From NCBI GenBank assembly GCA_964655475.1, contig CAZZMO010000002.1:62001-126000 (forward strand): DNA of 64,000 nt. The letters run 5' to 3'. The position numbers and the translations under genes were made by a program. This document shows, in pieces, positions 18,173 through 26,752 of this stretch. The notes below the pieces were generated by a model that worked only from the letters and a program-made list of their open reading frames with translations, was not told where the DNA came from and ran no database searches. Numbering within the stretch: position 1 is the stretch's first letter; each line of letters begins with the position of its first letter. The DNA is from VGMA01 sp964655475 (GTDB lineage Bacteria; Chlamydiota; Chlamydiia; Chlamydiales; VGMA01).

Positions 18173-19102
18173 TTATATCTTTTTAATAAAGATCCCCCTT
18201 GAGGAAACAGCAACAAAAAGATGGTCGATCCCTTCAATGATGACAGGTAGAGAGGGAGAATGAACTTTATTTTGGCTAGAATCTTCGGGAAGATGTTTCG
18301 AAAATTCTTCCCAAGTACCCAAATCTTGCCAATTCGAATGGAGCTTTTGAACAAGGGAGCGCCCCGTTTTCTCTAAAATGGCCCGGTCAAAAGAGAGAGG
18401 GGTGATTTGCGACCAGGGGCTTTCTAGGAGATGAAAACATTTCCCATCGATTTGTGGAAGGCTCTCTTCAATCTTGTTCAAGAGATCAGGGCAGTATAAC
18501 TTCGCCTCTTCAATGATTGTAGAGGGCTTGGCTAGGATCATCCCCATATTCCAAAGGACGTTTTGTTCTTGAATCCAAGCACTTGCAATTTCTTCCTTCG
18601 GCTTTTCTAAAAAGGCCTCCACAACAAATGGAGCTCTGCTGTCTTTGTTGTATCTAATATAACCGTACTCCTCACTTGGATAGAGAGGGGAGTGGCCAAA
18701 GGTGATCAGATGATCTTCTACCTTTGGAAGTAACATTTTGATGGTCTGATAAAATTCCTCCTCTTCTTCTAAACGGTGATCGATCGGCAATACGAGGAGA
18801 GGTTTGTCCTCTTCTTTCAGAAGATAAGCTGCTGATATGACAGCCGGTGCTGTGTTTTTCCCTTCGGGTTCTACAATGAACTGGACCTGGCTTAGATAAG
18901 GGCTAAGAAGCGTTTGAAAGGTGAGAAGATCTTTCTTTTGGCAAGAGATCCAACAGTTTCTGCTGATTTTCAAGGCTCTTTCGAGGGTCGTTTCTAAGAA
19001 TGTCTTCTCTAGTGGCAACGATGCAAGTGCTTTAGATGCGGGCCAGAGTCTTTTTCCCTCTCCGCCCGCAAGCAAAAGAATGTGTAGCTGATCGGTCTCC
19101 AT
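18173..19102 (-). CDS. Mannose-1-phosphate guanylyltransferase-like sugar nucleotidyltransferase
   Basis: 309 residues. Makes an NDP-sugar from NTP and sugar-1-phosphate. Signature LLAGGEGKRLWPAS near the N-terminus, then VEPEGKNTAPAV, LPIDHRL, EYGYIRY, EAFLEKPKEE, NVLWNMGM and WQDLGTWEEF, colinear with ManC/GMP enzymes. The usual PKQFL segment after the first motif is not obvious (SLPLEKTFL stands there), and the C-terminal PMI domain of bifunctional ManC is absent. Nucleotide and sugar are thus uncertain. It is probably co-transcribed with the glycosyltransferase-like gene. Confidence 0.75.
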   Translation of the reverse strand: METDQLHILLLAGGEGKRLWPASKALASLPLEKTFLETTLERALKISRNCWISCQKKDLLTFQTLLSPYLSQVQFIVEPEGKNTAPAVISAAYLLKEEDKPLLVLPIDHRLEEEEEFYQTIKMLLPKVEDHLITFGHSPLYPSEEYGYIRYNKDSRAPFVVEAFLEKPKEEIASAWIQEQNVLWNMGMILAKPSTIIEEAKLYCPDLLNKIEESLPQIDGKCFHLLESPWSQITPLSFDRAILEKTGRSLVQKLHSNWQDLGTWEEFSKHLPEDSSQNKVHSPSLPVIIEGIDHLFVAVSSRGIFIKKI

Positions 19103-19142
19103 AGATTTACACTGTACTGAAATGAAAATTTTGAAAAGTCTG

Positions 19143-19172
19143 TTTACGAAATAGAATTTTTGTCTCTAATAC
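19143..19172 (+). promoter_or_regulatory. Candidate promoter of the 720-residue unknown gene
   Basis: TTTACG (19143-19148), 18-base spacer, TAATAC (19167-19172). It sits 16 bases before the ATG, between divergent genes; AGGAG 6 bases before the ATG serves as the ribosome site. Weak consensus, by eye. Confidence 0.3.
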
Positions 19173-19187
19173 AAGTAGGAGTGTGCT

Positions 19188-21350
19188 ATGGCCAAAGATC
19201 CTCTTTCAAACGACCCGAATATTTTAGAAGCAGTTGATAATCTGTCTAGTATGGCAGAGATCGATGTTGATCAATTGAAACTTGAGAAAGAGTCGAGTCT
19301 CGGTGATGGACTTGAGGTGGGTAGAGCGAGATGGTTTGACCCGAAAAGTGAGGAAAAGACCTATGAATCGGTTAAAAACACCTTTAAAACAGTTCATAAA
19401 TATCTAGAGCACGTTTATTCTAAAGGGCATGCAGAGTTAAAAGATGTCGATATGCAAAAAGGAGTTCAATCCATTTTGCATCTCGCTCGGGAAGCTGCTT
19501 CAAAAGTGGATCGATGTAGCGGCATTTTCTCTAAAGGGAAAAAACAGACGAGCATCACTGATTGCCGAGAGTTTAAGGATCTTGAAGAGTTTTATGAGAA
19601 GAAAATTCTCAAAAGATTTCAAGAGGTCTTAGCTTCAGAAGAGGCTTGGAAAGAGGAGTGGGAAAAAGAAGGTGACGCTCTAGATATTGAACGAAAAGGG
19701 CTTAAAAACCTAGAAACGGTCACTCGAGATCGAGACTACGAACTTTTCTATATTGCAAGAGAAGATGGGAGCAAGTTTTACAACAGAAACCTCATCCGAC
19801 ATATCCGTCTTGTAGCCAATTTCGATCAATTGATTGGAGATTTGACTGGAGATGATCCTCTTGTCCGTGTCCGTATTGTCCTCGATAAAGAGGGGATGCA
19901 GTCAGCCATGGCAATAAAAAGAGGGGCACTTTCACAGATCAACTCATGGCTCAAAGGGGCAAAACACCACAAAGATGCTCCCTTAGTTGAAGATCTACAC
20001 AAGGCATTGATGGCCCTTTTGCTTGCAGCAAACCCCCGCCACTTGGTTGGACAGACCACAGGGAAGAACTGCCTCAGCTATTTCATCGACTTTCAAACCT
20101 ATCTCAGAGAAGTAGTCACCCACGTTGATTATAAATCGATTATTGACAACCCTCCAGAAGATCTTGATCACTTTTTCTATCGCACGACGACACTGATTCA
20201 TACCCTTTGTTTTTATAGCTTAATCCATCAGATTGATCAGAATGAGGCTTACTCATTTTTTGCGAAAATTGTCGATCACGAATCTACTGAAATCAGCAAG
20301 ATGAGCCATTCCAACTCGATCTCCTTCTGGAATCAGATGTTAGATGATCATGAAGCAATTTACTTGAAACTCAAACAATTTCCAAGTGGACCACTCTTTA
20401 AAGTACTAGATGTTTTGCAAAATCAGGAAGAGGAGGTCGCTTTTGACCCCTACCTAGAGCAGGCAAGACCGCTCGTTCTCTATCATCTTCATTACAAGCA
20501 ATCTGAAGCTGCTTGTCTCAGGTTTCCTTGCCCAATTGAGCAAAAAATCATCGATAAAGCCCATGTCTTAGAAGAGTACAAGGGAGCACTTCGTCACCTC
20601 ATCGACCGCAAGCAGGGAGAGAAGGTTTTCTTGGTCAACCTGCAAGACCGCACCTCTTGGCAAGAATTTGCCCGTTGTAAAGCGCTGGAAGATCTCAGGA
20701 TGAGTGGTGAGTTTAACCAGTGTATGTATTACTTGAACCTTCCGAAGAATACAGACTTTTACTTGCAATCTGATATTTACGTTACGAATAATAAAGCATC
20801 TGATTTTAAGCAGCTCCTGCTCGATCAAGTAATCAGCGGTCCAGAATGTGGCTTTTGTTTTCCGATCGGTATCAAAGTAGAAGAGATTCAAGAGTTTTCA
20901 AAAACAGCAATAGAGAGAATTCATGAGCACTTCTTTGCAAAACAAGAACTTCTCTCGAGAAAGAACCGTCTCGATTTTATCGAGATCTTCTACCACTTCC
21001 TGATTTTGAAGATCATCGATGGGATTTCTCCTGATTTTATCGGTTTTGTCTGCAAGGATGGGGTCGATGTCAGTTCCGCTACCACGACAAGTTTTTATGG
21101 ATTCATCAAAATGCTCAGCCAGGAAGAGGGATGGAAGGAAGAAGAGAAAGATTTCTTCCGTATGATTACGTTCACTCCAGCGCTTTTGATTAGAGAAAGG
21201 GTGATTGATATTCAGCGCCTTTCAAGGGTTGTGAGTATGCTTTCTGTCATGACGGGTGCTATAGAGACTGAAAAAACGGCAATCATCAAAGATTTCTCAA
21301 AGCTCTACTCAGAAAAACTCTTCCAACACCTTTTTGTGAAGCAGAAATAG
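19188..21350 (+). CDS. Large cytoplasmic protein, unknown function
   Basis: 720 residues, not recognised. It has no signal peptide or membrane segment and is charged and helix-rich throughout. Notable blocks are YELFYIAREDGSKFYNRNLIRHIRLV (near residues 183-208) and KGAKHHKDAPLVEDLHKALMALLLAANPRH. The N-terminal 50 residues are Ser/Asp/Asn-rich, as often seen in type III secreted chlamydial proteins. AGGAG 6 bases before the ATG marks the start well. It is transcribed alone, with a divergent glycan gene before it and a small minus-strand gene just after. A secreted effector or a conserved chlamydial housekeeping protein are both possible. Confidence 0.55.
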   Translation: MAKDPLSNDPNILEAVDNLSSMAEIDVDQLKLEKESSLGDGLEVGRARWFDPKSEEKTYESVKNTFKTVHKYLEHVYSKGHAELKDVDMQKGVQSILHLAREAASKVDRCSGIFSKGKKQTSITDCREFKDLEEFYEKKILKRFQEVLASEEAWKEEWEKEGDALDIERKGLKNLETVTRDRDYELFYIAREDGSKFYNRNLIRHIRLVANFDQLIGDLTGDDPLVRVRIVLDKEGMQSAMAIKRGALSQINSWLKGAKHHKDAPLVEDLHKALMALLLAANPRHLVGQTTGKNCLSYFIDFQTYLREVVTHVDYKSIIDNPPEDLDHFFYRTTTLIHTLCFYSLIHQIDQNEAYSFFAKIVDHESTEISKMSHSNSISFWNQMLDDHEAIYLKLKQFPSGPLFKVLDVLQNQEEEVAFDPYLEQARPLVLYHLHYKQSEAACLRFPCPIEQKIIDKAHVLEEYKGALRHLIDRKQGEKVFLVNLQDRTSWQEFARCKALEDLRMSGEFNQCMYYLNLPKNTDFYLQSDIYVTNNKASDFKQLLLDQVISGPECGFCFPIGIKVEEIQEFSKTAIERIHEHFFAKQELLSRKNRLDFIEIFYHFLILKIIDGISPDFIGFVCKDGVDVSSATTTSFYGFIKMLSQEEGWKEEEKDFFRMITFTPALLIRERVIDIQRLSRVVSMLSVMTGAIETEKTAIIKDFSKLYSEKLFQHLFVKQK

Positions 21351-21358
21351 GATATCTC

Positions 21359-21826
21359 CTAGAACACTTCTTCTGAAATATCAGCGATGTCGCCATCATC
21401 TTTTTCATCATACTTTGAATCACTTCGGGTCTCAGATGCACTTGGACGAGTAGCTGGAGCACTTTCTGACCAAGCCATCTTGCTACAGTAGATCCCCTTG
21501 TATTCTGATACTGTATTGATCAGATCTTGGAGTTTTCTTTCATCTTCACTCGTATCGCCGAAGTCTCTTTGTTCAATCACATACCTTTTTGCCATTGAAA
21601 GAGTTTTGGAAAAAACCATCAAAGTTCTACCATTTTCTAGAAAGGTATTTAGCTCTTGAGCTCTAGCCCTTATACCGTCGCTCACCATCTTGCATTCTGA
21701 TCTGACGATTTTCCCATTCTGAGTCCACCAATTGTCCAGTGTTTCAACAACACCATGCGCGTCAGGTTCTAACTCAAAATTGTATGATGGGGGCTGAGAT
21801 AGGTGATAGACGCTCTTTAATGACAT
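21359..21826 (-). CDS. Small WW-motif family protein, copy 1
   Basis: About 155 residues, unknown function. ATG 21826 is preferred because AGGAGA lies 6 bases before it; an in-frame ATG at 21868 has none. It begins MSLKSVYHLSQPPSYNFEL and shares LxQPPxY..EL, a DNWWTQNGKIVRSE block, LENGRTL and a late KLQDLI...YC segment with the protein at 22430-22837, on the other side of the PAP2 gene. The C-terminal 40 residues are Ser/Asp/Glu-rich and probably disordered. No signal peptide. Confidence 0.55.
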   Translation of the reverse strand: MSLKSVYHLSQPPSYNFELEPDAHGVVETLDNWWTQNGKIVRSECKMVSDGIRARAQELNTFLENGRTLMVFSKTLSMAKRYVIEQRDFGDTSEDERKLQDLINTVSEYKGIYCSKMAWSESAPATRPSASETRSDSKYDEKDDGDIADISEEVF

Positions 21827-22015
21827 GAGTTCTCCTAAAAAAGTCTCTAGTGCGGGCAATGGTATCATTTAATACCACTTTTTTTCAATATATTGCGTCT
21901 ATTGTGCAACTGCATTTTAATATTTTTTATTATTATAAAATAATAAGTTCTTTTTATATTTATTTGCCTAAAACTGAGAGATTTTATAACATATTTGCAA
22001 TTCTAAGGGGGAAAC
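21827..22015. other. A/T-rich intergenic region upstream of the PAP2 gene
   Basis: 189 bases, strongly A/T-rich, between divergent genes. It should hold promoters for both. TTGCCT near 21964 with TATAAC near 21985 is a possible plus-strand promoter with a short spacer. Nothing else is seen. Confidence 0.3.
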
Positions 22016-22453
22016 ATGTTAAATGGTGTTCAATTGGGTGCAGATATTGCACAATATGCTATTCCGATTTCTGCTGGGTTAGTGGCTTTGAGTGAAGGGG
22101 ATCAAGAAGAAGTTGTATATCTCATCTTATTAGCGATTGTACAGAAAGTAGAGCTTGTTATTTTAAAGTATTGTTTTCCCAAAGAACGGCCAAATGGGAA
22201 AAATATGAAGTCATTTCCTTCTGGCCATTCAGCAGCGGTCTTTTTAGCTGTTGGATTCCTCTCATCAAAATATGGAGTGACCCCGTTGACGATCATGACC
22301 ATTTTTGCAGCTACTGTAGTTGCCTATAGCCGCAATGCGACAAAAGATCATTGGCCGGTAGATGTATTGGCTGGCAGTCTTCTTGGGCTCTTAAATGGGA
22401 CTCTTGCTGGAACAAGATGTTTTCAGATTTTAGATCGAATGGCTCTTTCTTAA
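22016..22453 (+). CDS. PAP2-type membrane phosphatase
   Basis: 145 residues. All three phosphatase motifs of the PAP2 superfamily are intact: KYCFPKERP (K51-P59, Kx6RP), FPSGHSA (PSGH 68-71) and SRNATKDHWPVD (S105-D116, SRx5Hx3D). About four hydrophobic segments place the active site at the membrane face. Candidate substrates are phosphatidate, undecaprenyl pyrophosphate or lipid A phosphates. It is short for the family and lacks the usual first membrane pair. A good GGGG ribosome site precedes ATG 22016. The 3' end overlaps the convergent small paralog gene by 24 bases. Confidence 0.88.
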   Translation: MLNGVQLGADIAQYAIPISAGLVALSEGDQEEVVYLILLAIVQKVELVILKYCFPKERPNGKNMKSFPSGHSAAVFLAVGFLSSKYGVTPLTIMTIFAATVVAYSRNATKDHWPVDVLAGSLLGLLNGTLAGTRCFQILDRMALS

Positions 22454-22837
22454 CTTGGCCTTCAAAGCGTCATACTGGGCTGGATAATCTGCAGCGCTTT
22501 GGTTCTTGGTTTGCCATGTGCAGTAGTGCTTTTGACAAAGAGAGATCTCTTGAATGAGTTTTTCTAGTTTTTCACAATACTCAGGCTGATCTGAAATGTG
22601 CATCTTTAGACTAGTGAGTCTCATAACCCCAAGGATGAGATTTTGATTATTCTCAAGTATCTGACTCATATAGTCGAAGGGGAGCTTGCTGTCGATCGTC
22701 AGGTTGGATGTCTCAACTTCTACAATGGATCGATGTTCCTGCCACCAGCTTTCGAAATCAGAAATGAGAGAGGTGGTTTTTGGATAGAGTTCAGGGTGAT
22801 AGCGCGGAGGTTGTGGGAGAGTGATAAAGTTAGACAT
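22430..22837 (-). CDS. Small WW-motif family protein, copy 2
   Basis: 135 residues, unknown. It begins MSNFITLPQPPRYHPEL and aligns with copy 1: QPPRYHPEL, FESWWQEHRSIVEVE, LENNQNLILGVMRLTSLK, KLEKLIQEIS and a final YC. The acidic tail of copy 1 is missing. No membrane segment or signal peptide. The pair brackets the PAP2 phosphatase on the opposite strand, so an ancestral duplication was split by that gene, or the three have moved as a unit. Confidence 0.55.
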   Translation of the reverse strand: MSNFITLPQPPRYHPELYPKTTSLISDFESWWQEHRSIVEVETSNLTIDSKLPFDYMSQILENNQNLILGVMRLTSLKMHISDQPEYCEKLEKLIQEISLCQKHYCTWQTKNQSAADYPAQYDALKAKLRKSHSI

Positions 22838-22868
22838 AATGCGTTCAATGCTAACTCTTTCAATTGTT

Positions 22869-23441
22869 TTAATTCAAGGAAAGATCACTCGGGATTGAGG
22901 CGATAGCTGCATATTTGCCTCCCATCTTTTTCAAGATCGTTTGCCAGAGGATTTCTCTTGGCGTGTCAAAGATGAGCTCTTTTGATCCTGGGTAGATGAA
23001 CCATTTCCCTTGCATGAACTCTCTTTCTAATTCAGCAGCAAGCCAACCGATGTAACCAAAACAGAGGTAGATTTTTCCACACTCTTCATCGTTTAAGGAG
23101 TCTTGTAAAAATTGTATATCTCCACCTAGGTAGACTTGATCAACAATCTTGAGTGTCTGATGGCTATGTTTGCTCGAGGTGTGGACGATCATCATCTGAC
23201 TTGGCTGCATTTTTCCGCCGCAGAGGGTGGAAATTTTGGGATGGTGGAGGTCAGGAAGCTCTAGCGAATCATTCGGGAGGTCGATGGTCAGCTTTTTATT
23301 GATCATCAAACCAAATGAGCCAGCAGCCATTGAATGTTCACAGAGAACAATCACACTACGTTGGTAGATTTCATCAGAGAGATCTGGGCTTGCAACGAGG
23401 AGGGTTCCTGCGACGAGCTTAGAATAGGGTACCTGGTTCAT
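22869..23441 (-). CDS. yqgE: YqgE/AlgH family protein (UPF0301)
   Basis: 190 residues, opening with SKLVAGTLLVASPDLSDEIYQRSVIVLCEHS, the family signature (l.G.lLiA.P.m.d..F.rsVi.l.eH), then GSFGLMINK. The family is widespread but its biochemical role is unknown; it was linked genetically to alginate regulation in Pseudomonas. It is the last gene of the mla operon, starting 4 bases inside mlaD, an unusual association that hints at an envelope role here. Confidence 0.92.
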   Translation of the reverse strand: MNQVPYSKLVAGTLLVASPDLSDEIYQRSVIVLCEHSMAAGSFGLMINKKLTIDLPNDSLELPDLHHPKISTLCGGKMQPSQMMIVHTSSKHSHQTLKIVDQVYLGGDIQFLQDSLNDEECGKIYLCFGYIGWLAAELEREFMQGKWFIYPGSKELIFDTPREILWQTILKKMGGKYAAIASIPSDLSLN

Positions 23442-24619
23442 TGTTTTATCTGGTTGTTAAGTTCTTGGATGTAATAGTCTACGTTATTTTGCAGAACTTC
23501 TAACTCTTCTTTTAGAGTCTTCAAGTTTTTCCAGAGTTCAGGGTTGTCAGTAAAAGTGCTTGCATTATCGGTCTCTTCCGCCCGCTTTGCCAATTCATTA
23601 AGTCTACTGAGGGATGCATTGATCGACTCAGATTCTTGGTTGAGGTAGTAGCGGAACGCTTGAGGATTGTTGAGCTGCTGATAGACAGCTAAACGCTCTT
23701 CTCGAGAGCGGAGCCATTTTTTATTGTGCCAGAAGAGAAGTCCATAGTTATTCATATCATCCATAAGGCGGTTCATCTTGCTCACTGCAGCAGAGACTTG
23801 GATGTAGAGGGTATCATCTTCGATGAGGCGTCCCACTGTCCCTTTTCCATCTGCAATCGTACTGCTGACGTCAGAAAAGTTGGACATAGTAATGGCGAGG
23901 TTTTTCGAGAAATTTCCCTCTCCAAGGACATCTAACATGTCGTTTACTTTCTGAAAGCCTGTTTGAACGCTTGCGATGGTATCATGAATCTGCTGTGGCA
24001 CATTGAGGTCGTTCAAGCTTTTGACCGTTTTTGCGATTTCTGAAGAAGCTCTACCAAAAGATTGGATAGCAGCTCCTAAATCGCCACCATATTGATCCAT
24101 CCAGTTGATGACTCTATCGAGGGCCTCTTCCATTTTATTCGATAGGGCAGAAATCTCGTTGAAAGCGCTTTCTAAGAGATCTCCCGACTCGGCATAAATT
24201 TCACTGTTCTCCGTAACCACGATGTTTTTTGTAGATCGGAGAAAGGGTCTAGGGATGATGTCGACCTGCTTTTCCCCAAGAAGACCTGATGTAGAGATCG
24301 CAATTTTATCAGAGGTGAAAATGGTCACGTGGGAATCGATGTGGAGGGTGACGAGGTAGAAGTAGACTTGACCAAATTCGTTTTGTGTCTGCTCTCTAGC
24401 TTGAGGGATTTGTTCGATCGAGTAGACTTCACCGATAGGGCGCCCTGCAAGAAGGACTCTAGTTCCAACGTTGATTCCGTTGATGTTGGTAAAGTGTACT
24501 TTGATGACTTGCCGTCCGTTACCCACTCCCGGTTTGATGAAGAGGACGATCCCTACAATGAGAAAACATGCGACGACGACAAAAAGGCCGATCAGCATAT
24601 TTTTAAATTGGTTATTCAT
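23438..24619 (-). CDS. mlaD: MlaD-type MCE-domain protein of a lipid ABC transporter
   Basis: 393 residues. One N-terminal membrane anchor (residues 8-30, MLIGLFVVVACFLIVGIVLFIKP), the MCE domain (IKVHFTNINGINVGTRVLLAGRPIGEV), and a long coiled-coil C-terminal region ending in predicted helices near residues 330-390. MCE proteins form hexameric rings that pass phospholipids between inner and outer membranes. The C-terminal extension is longer than E. coli MlaD (183 residues) and resembles plant TGD2 and chlamydial versions. It overlaps mlaF by 8 bases. Confidence 0.9.
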   Translation of the reverse strand: MNNQFKNMLIGLFVVVACFLIVGIVLFIKPGVGNGRQVIKVHFTNINGINVGTRVLLAGRPIGEVYSIEQIPQAREQTQNEFGQVYFYLVTLHIDSHVTIFTSDKIAISTSGLLGEKQVDIIPRPFLRSTKNIVVTENSEIYAESGDLLESAFNEISALSNKMEEALDRVINWMDQYGGDLGAAIQSFGRASSEIAKTVKSLNDLNVPQQIHDTIASVQTGFQKVNDMLDVLGEGNFSKNLAITMSNFSDVSSTIADGKGTVGRLIEDDTLYIQVSAAVSKMNRLMDDMNNYGLLFWHNKKWLRSREERLAVYQQLNNPQAFRYYLNQESESINASLSRLNELAKRAEETDNASTFTDNPELWKNLKTLKEELEVLQNNVDYYIQELNNQIKQ

Positions 24620-25385
24620 TTGGTCTTCTCCTCATCATGTTTTTATAGTCATAACCTGTAATTTTGTTGAAAAATTCCACCGTTGGGTGGTCAATTTGCA
24701 TAAACTGCTCAGTTTCTGCAACATATAAAATTCTTCCATTTTCAATGAGTGCAATCTCATCTGAAACGTAGAGTGTTGTTGTGGGATCGTGTGTGACGAC
24801 GATACTAGTCGCATGTAAGTCGTTTTGAATTTCTACAACCAGCTCGTTAATCATAGCTGCTGTCATCGGGTCCAAACCAGTCGTTGGTTCGTCATAAAAA
24901 ACATATTCGGGGCGGTAGATGATGACACGAGCTAGAGCTGCCCGTTTCTTCATCCCCCCTGAGAGCTCTGAGGGCATTTTATTTTCCACATTTTCAAGTC
25001 CGACACGCTTCAGAGCGTCGATCACTAGTTCATGCACCTCTTTTGGATCTCTTTTTTGATGTTCTGTGAGATAGATAGCGACGTTTTCACCAATCGTCAT
25101 TGAGTCAAAGAGAGCAGAAGCTTGAAAGAGCATCCCTGTATTAGTAAGTTTTTTGAGTTTTTGTTTAGGCGTCAGCTTAGTCACTTCAATTCCATCGATA
25201 AAAACAGTTCCACTATCGGGTTCTGTAAGGCCGAGAAGGGTCCGAAGGAAAACGCTTTTTCCCGATCCAGAAGCTCCCACGAGGACGAGGGTTTTTCCTT
25301 TCGGCACTTCGAGATCTATTCCTTTTAATACTTCGAGTGATCCATACGATTTTTTGAGGCCTTTGATTCTGATCATTGGAGCCAC
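24612..25385 (-). CDS. mlaF: MlaF-type ATPase of a lipid ABC transporter
   Basis: 257 residues. Walker A GASGSGKS, signature LSGGMKKRAALAR, Walker B VFYDEPTTGLDP and H-loop VTHD are all present. LSGGM(K/R)KRA is typical of the MlaF subfamily. It powers phospholipid transfer with the permease MlaE and the MCE subunit. It starts 13 bases inside mlaE and overlaps mlaD at its end. Confidence 0.95.
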   Translation of the reverse strand: MAPMIRIKGLKKSYGSLEVLKGIDLEVPKGKTLVLVGASGSGKSVFLRTLLGLTEPDSGTVFIDGIEVTKLTPKQKLKKLTNTGMLFQASALFDSMTIGENVAIYLTEHQKRDPKEVHELVIDALKRVGLENVENKMPSELSGGMKKRAALARVIIYRPEYVFYDEPTTGLDPMTAAMINELVVEIQNDLHATSIVVTHDPTTTLYVSDEIALIENGRILYVAETEQFMQIDHPTVEFFNKITGYDYKNMMRRRPNE

Positions 25386-26164
25386 CTATGCCATTGATCA
25401 CGCATGATGTTCAATCCTAATGTGAGAATAAAATTTGAAAAGAGGATGGAGATGTAGCAAATCACCACAGCAGAAGTTGTTGAGCTACCAACACCTCTTG
25501 CACCTCCAGTAGTGATCATCCCTTTGTAGCAGCAGATGGTCACGATCAAGATGCCGAATACCACTGATTTAAAGAAGCCGATGAAGAAGTCAAATGTGTC
25601 GACATACATCGGGATCGGATCAAAGTAGGTAGTAGGGGCCATTTCAAAGAAATAGACAGAAATGACATAGCCACCAAAAATCCCCATCACGATGCTAAAG
25701 ACAGAGAGTAGGGGAAACATAAATGTTCCAGCGATGTAGCGAGGAGCGATGAGGTAGCGCAATGGGTCAATCGACATCGATTTTAGAGCATCGACTTGCT
25801 CTGTCACTTGCATGGTTCCAAGCTCAGCAGTCATAGCAGCTCCCACCCGTCCAGTCACCATAAATCCAGTGATTAGGGGGCCAAGTTCTGTTAACATCGC
25901 TTTTGCGACCATGAGCCCTGTTACAGAAGCGAGCCCTTTATCTTGTAATTGGTAAAACGATTGCGCAGCAAGCACGAGCCCCGTAGAGAAGCCTGCAAGG
26001 GCTACGACCGACAAAGACAATACGCCGACGGTGTAGAGCTGTTCACGAATGAGACCCCAGCCTGGGGGTTTTCGAAACGTGACTAAAGTGACTGCCGCAA
26101 TGAGAGATGCATACTCTCCCAAAGAGATCAGAAACGGAAAATTTCTAGCCAAAAATAGGAGCAT
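25373..26164 (-). CDS. mlaE: MlaE-type permease of a lipid ABC transporter
   Basis: 263 residues, five or six membrane segments. The conserved block ELGPLITGFMVTGRVGAAMTAELGTMQVTEQVDALKSM holds the MlaE/TGD1 signature with the coupling helix (TEQIDAL). First gene of the mlaE-mlaF-mlaD-yqgE operon; it binds MlaF and the MCE ring. Chlamydiae also keep this three-gene core, without the periplasmic MlaC and outer-membrane MlaA that I would look for elsewhere in the genome. Confidence 0.95.
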   Translation of the reverse strand: MLLFLARNFPFLISLGEYASLIAAVTLVTFRKPPGWGLIREQLYTVGVLSLSVVALAGFSTGLVLAAQSFYQLQDKGLASVTGLMVAKAMLTELGPLITGFMVTGRVGAAMTAELGTMQVTEQVDALKSMSIDPLRYLIAPRYIAGTFMFPLLSVFSIVMGIFGGYVISVYFFEMAPTTYFDPIPMYVDTFDFFIGFFKSVVFGILIVTICCYKGMITTGGARGVGSSTTSAVVICYISILFSNFILTLGLNIMRDQWHRWLQ

Positions 26165-26235
26165 ACCCGATCACAATCATATCGATCCGGATACTAACGG
26201 CATAGGTAATTAATTTCTAGAGTTGATTCAGAGTA

Positions 26236-26739
26236 TTAATTAATATTTACAGAATTCCCGATCAATCTAAAGAGAGATTCGATGAATTTTTCCGTGGTGC
26301 GGAGGATTTCATCGATCTCCTCTTTTGCTTCACGATCATCCATTTGCAGTCTTTCAATGTCCCTTTTGATCTCATCGACTTTTGATTGGAGGAGGACGAG
26401 ATCCCCTTCACCAAACTTCTGCCCAATACCAACCGATTGAGTTGCAGCTGTGCCAAGTCCTTTAAAAACAGACTCAAAACCAGGAACAAAAGAAGATCCC
26501 ATTTCAAAGGCTCCTCCAGCAATCCCTGCTACATGCCACCATGCTTGAGATAAGTGTTTGTCTGCAAGATGGTTGAATTCATCTCGTAGATTCTCTTTGT
26601 TACACTCTCTTAAGGTTTTTTCAAACTCTCTACAGAGCTCTAACACATGATTCACCGCTTCACGAAACTTGTGAATCGCAATGGCAGCATTTCCATACTG
26701 AATCTCTTCTGTAGAGTTAAATCCTTCAATTCTTGACAT
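26236..26739 (-). CDS. Putative second type III translocator (CopD-like position)
   Basis: About 167 residues from ATG 26739, where GAGG is 5 bases upstream. A single modestly hydrophobic stretch (around residues 70-95, WWHVAGIAGGAFEMGSSFVPGFESV) lies between helical, charged segments, the layout of SctB/YopD/CopD minor translocators, though much shorter than CopD. It is the last gene of the four-gene operon containing the chaperone and the main translocator. The assignment rests mainly on operon position, so another secreted protein is possible. Confidence 0.45.
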   Translation of the reverse strand: MSRIEGFNSTEEIQYGNAAIAIHKFREAVNHVLELCREFEKTLRECNKENLRDEFNHLADKHLSQAWWHVAGIAGGAFEMGSSFVPGFESVFKGLGTAATQSVGIGQKFGEGDLVLLQSKVDEIKRDIERLQMDDREAKEEIDEILRTTEKFIESLFRLIGNSVNIN

Positions 26740-26752
26740 AATCACCTCAGTG

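Noticed and set aside
26262..26522. 86-codon frame within the small translocator-like gene
   Set aside because: It is low-complexity Leu/Ser/Lys sequence in another frame of the supported gene, without a ribosome site.
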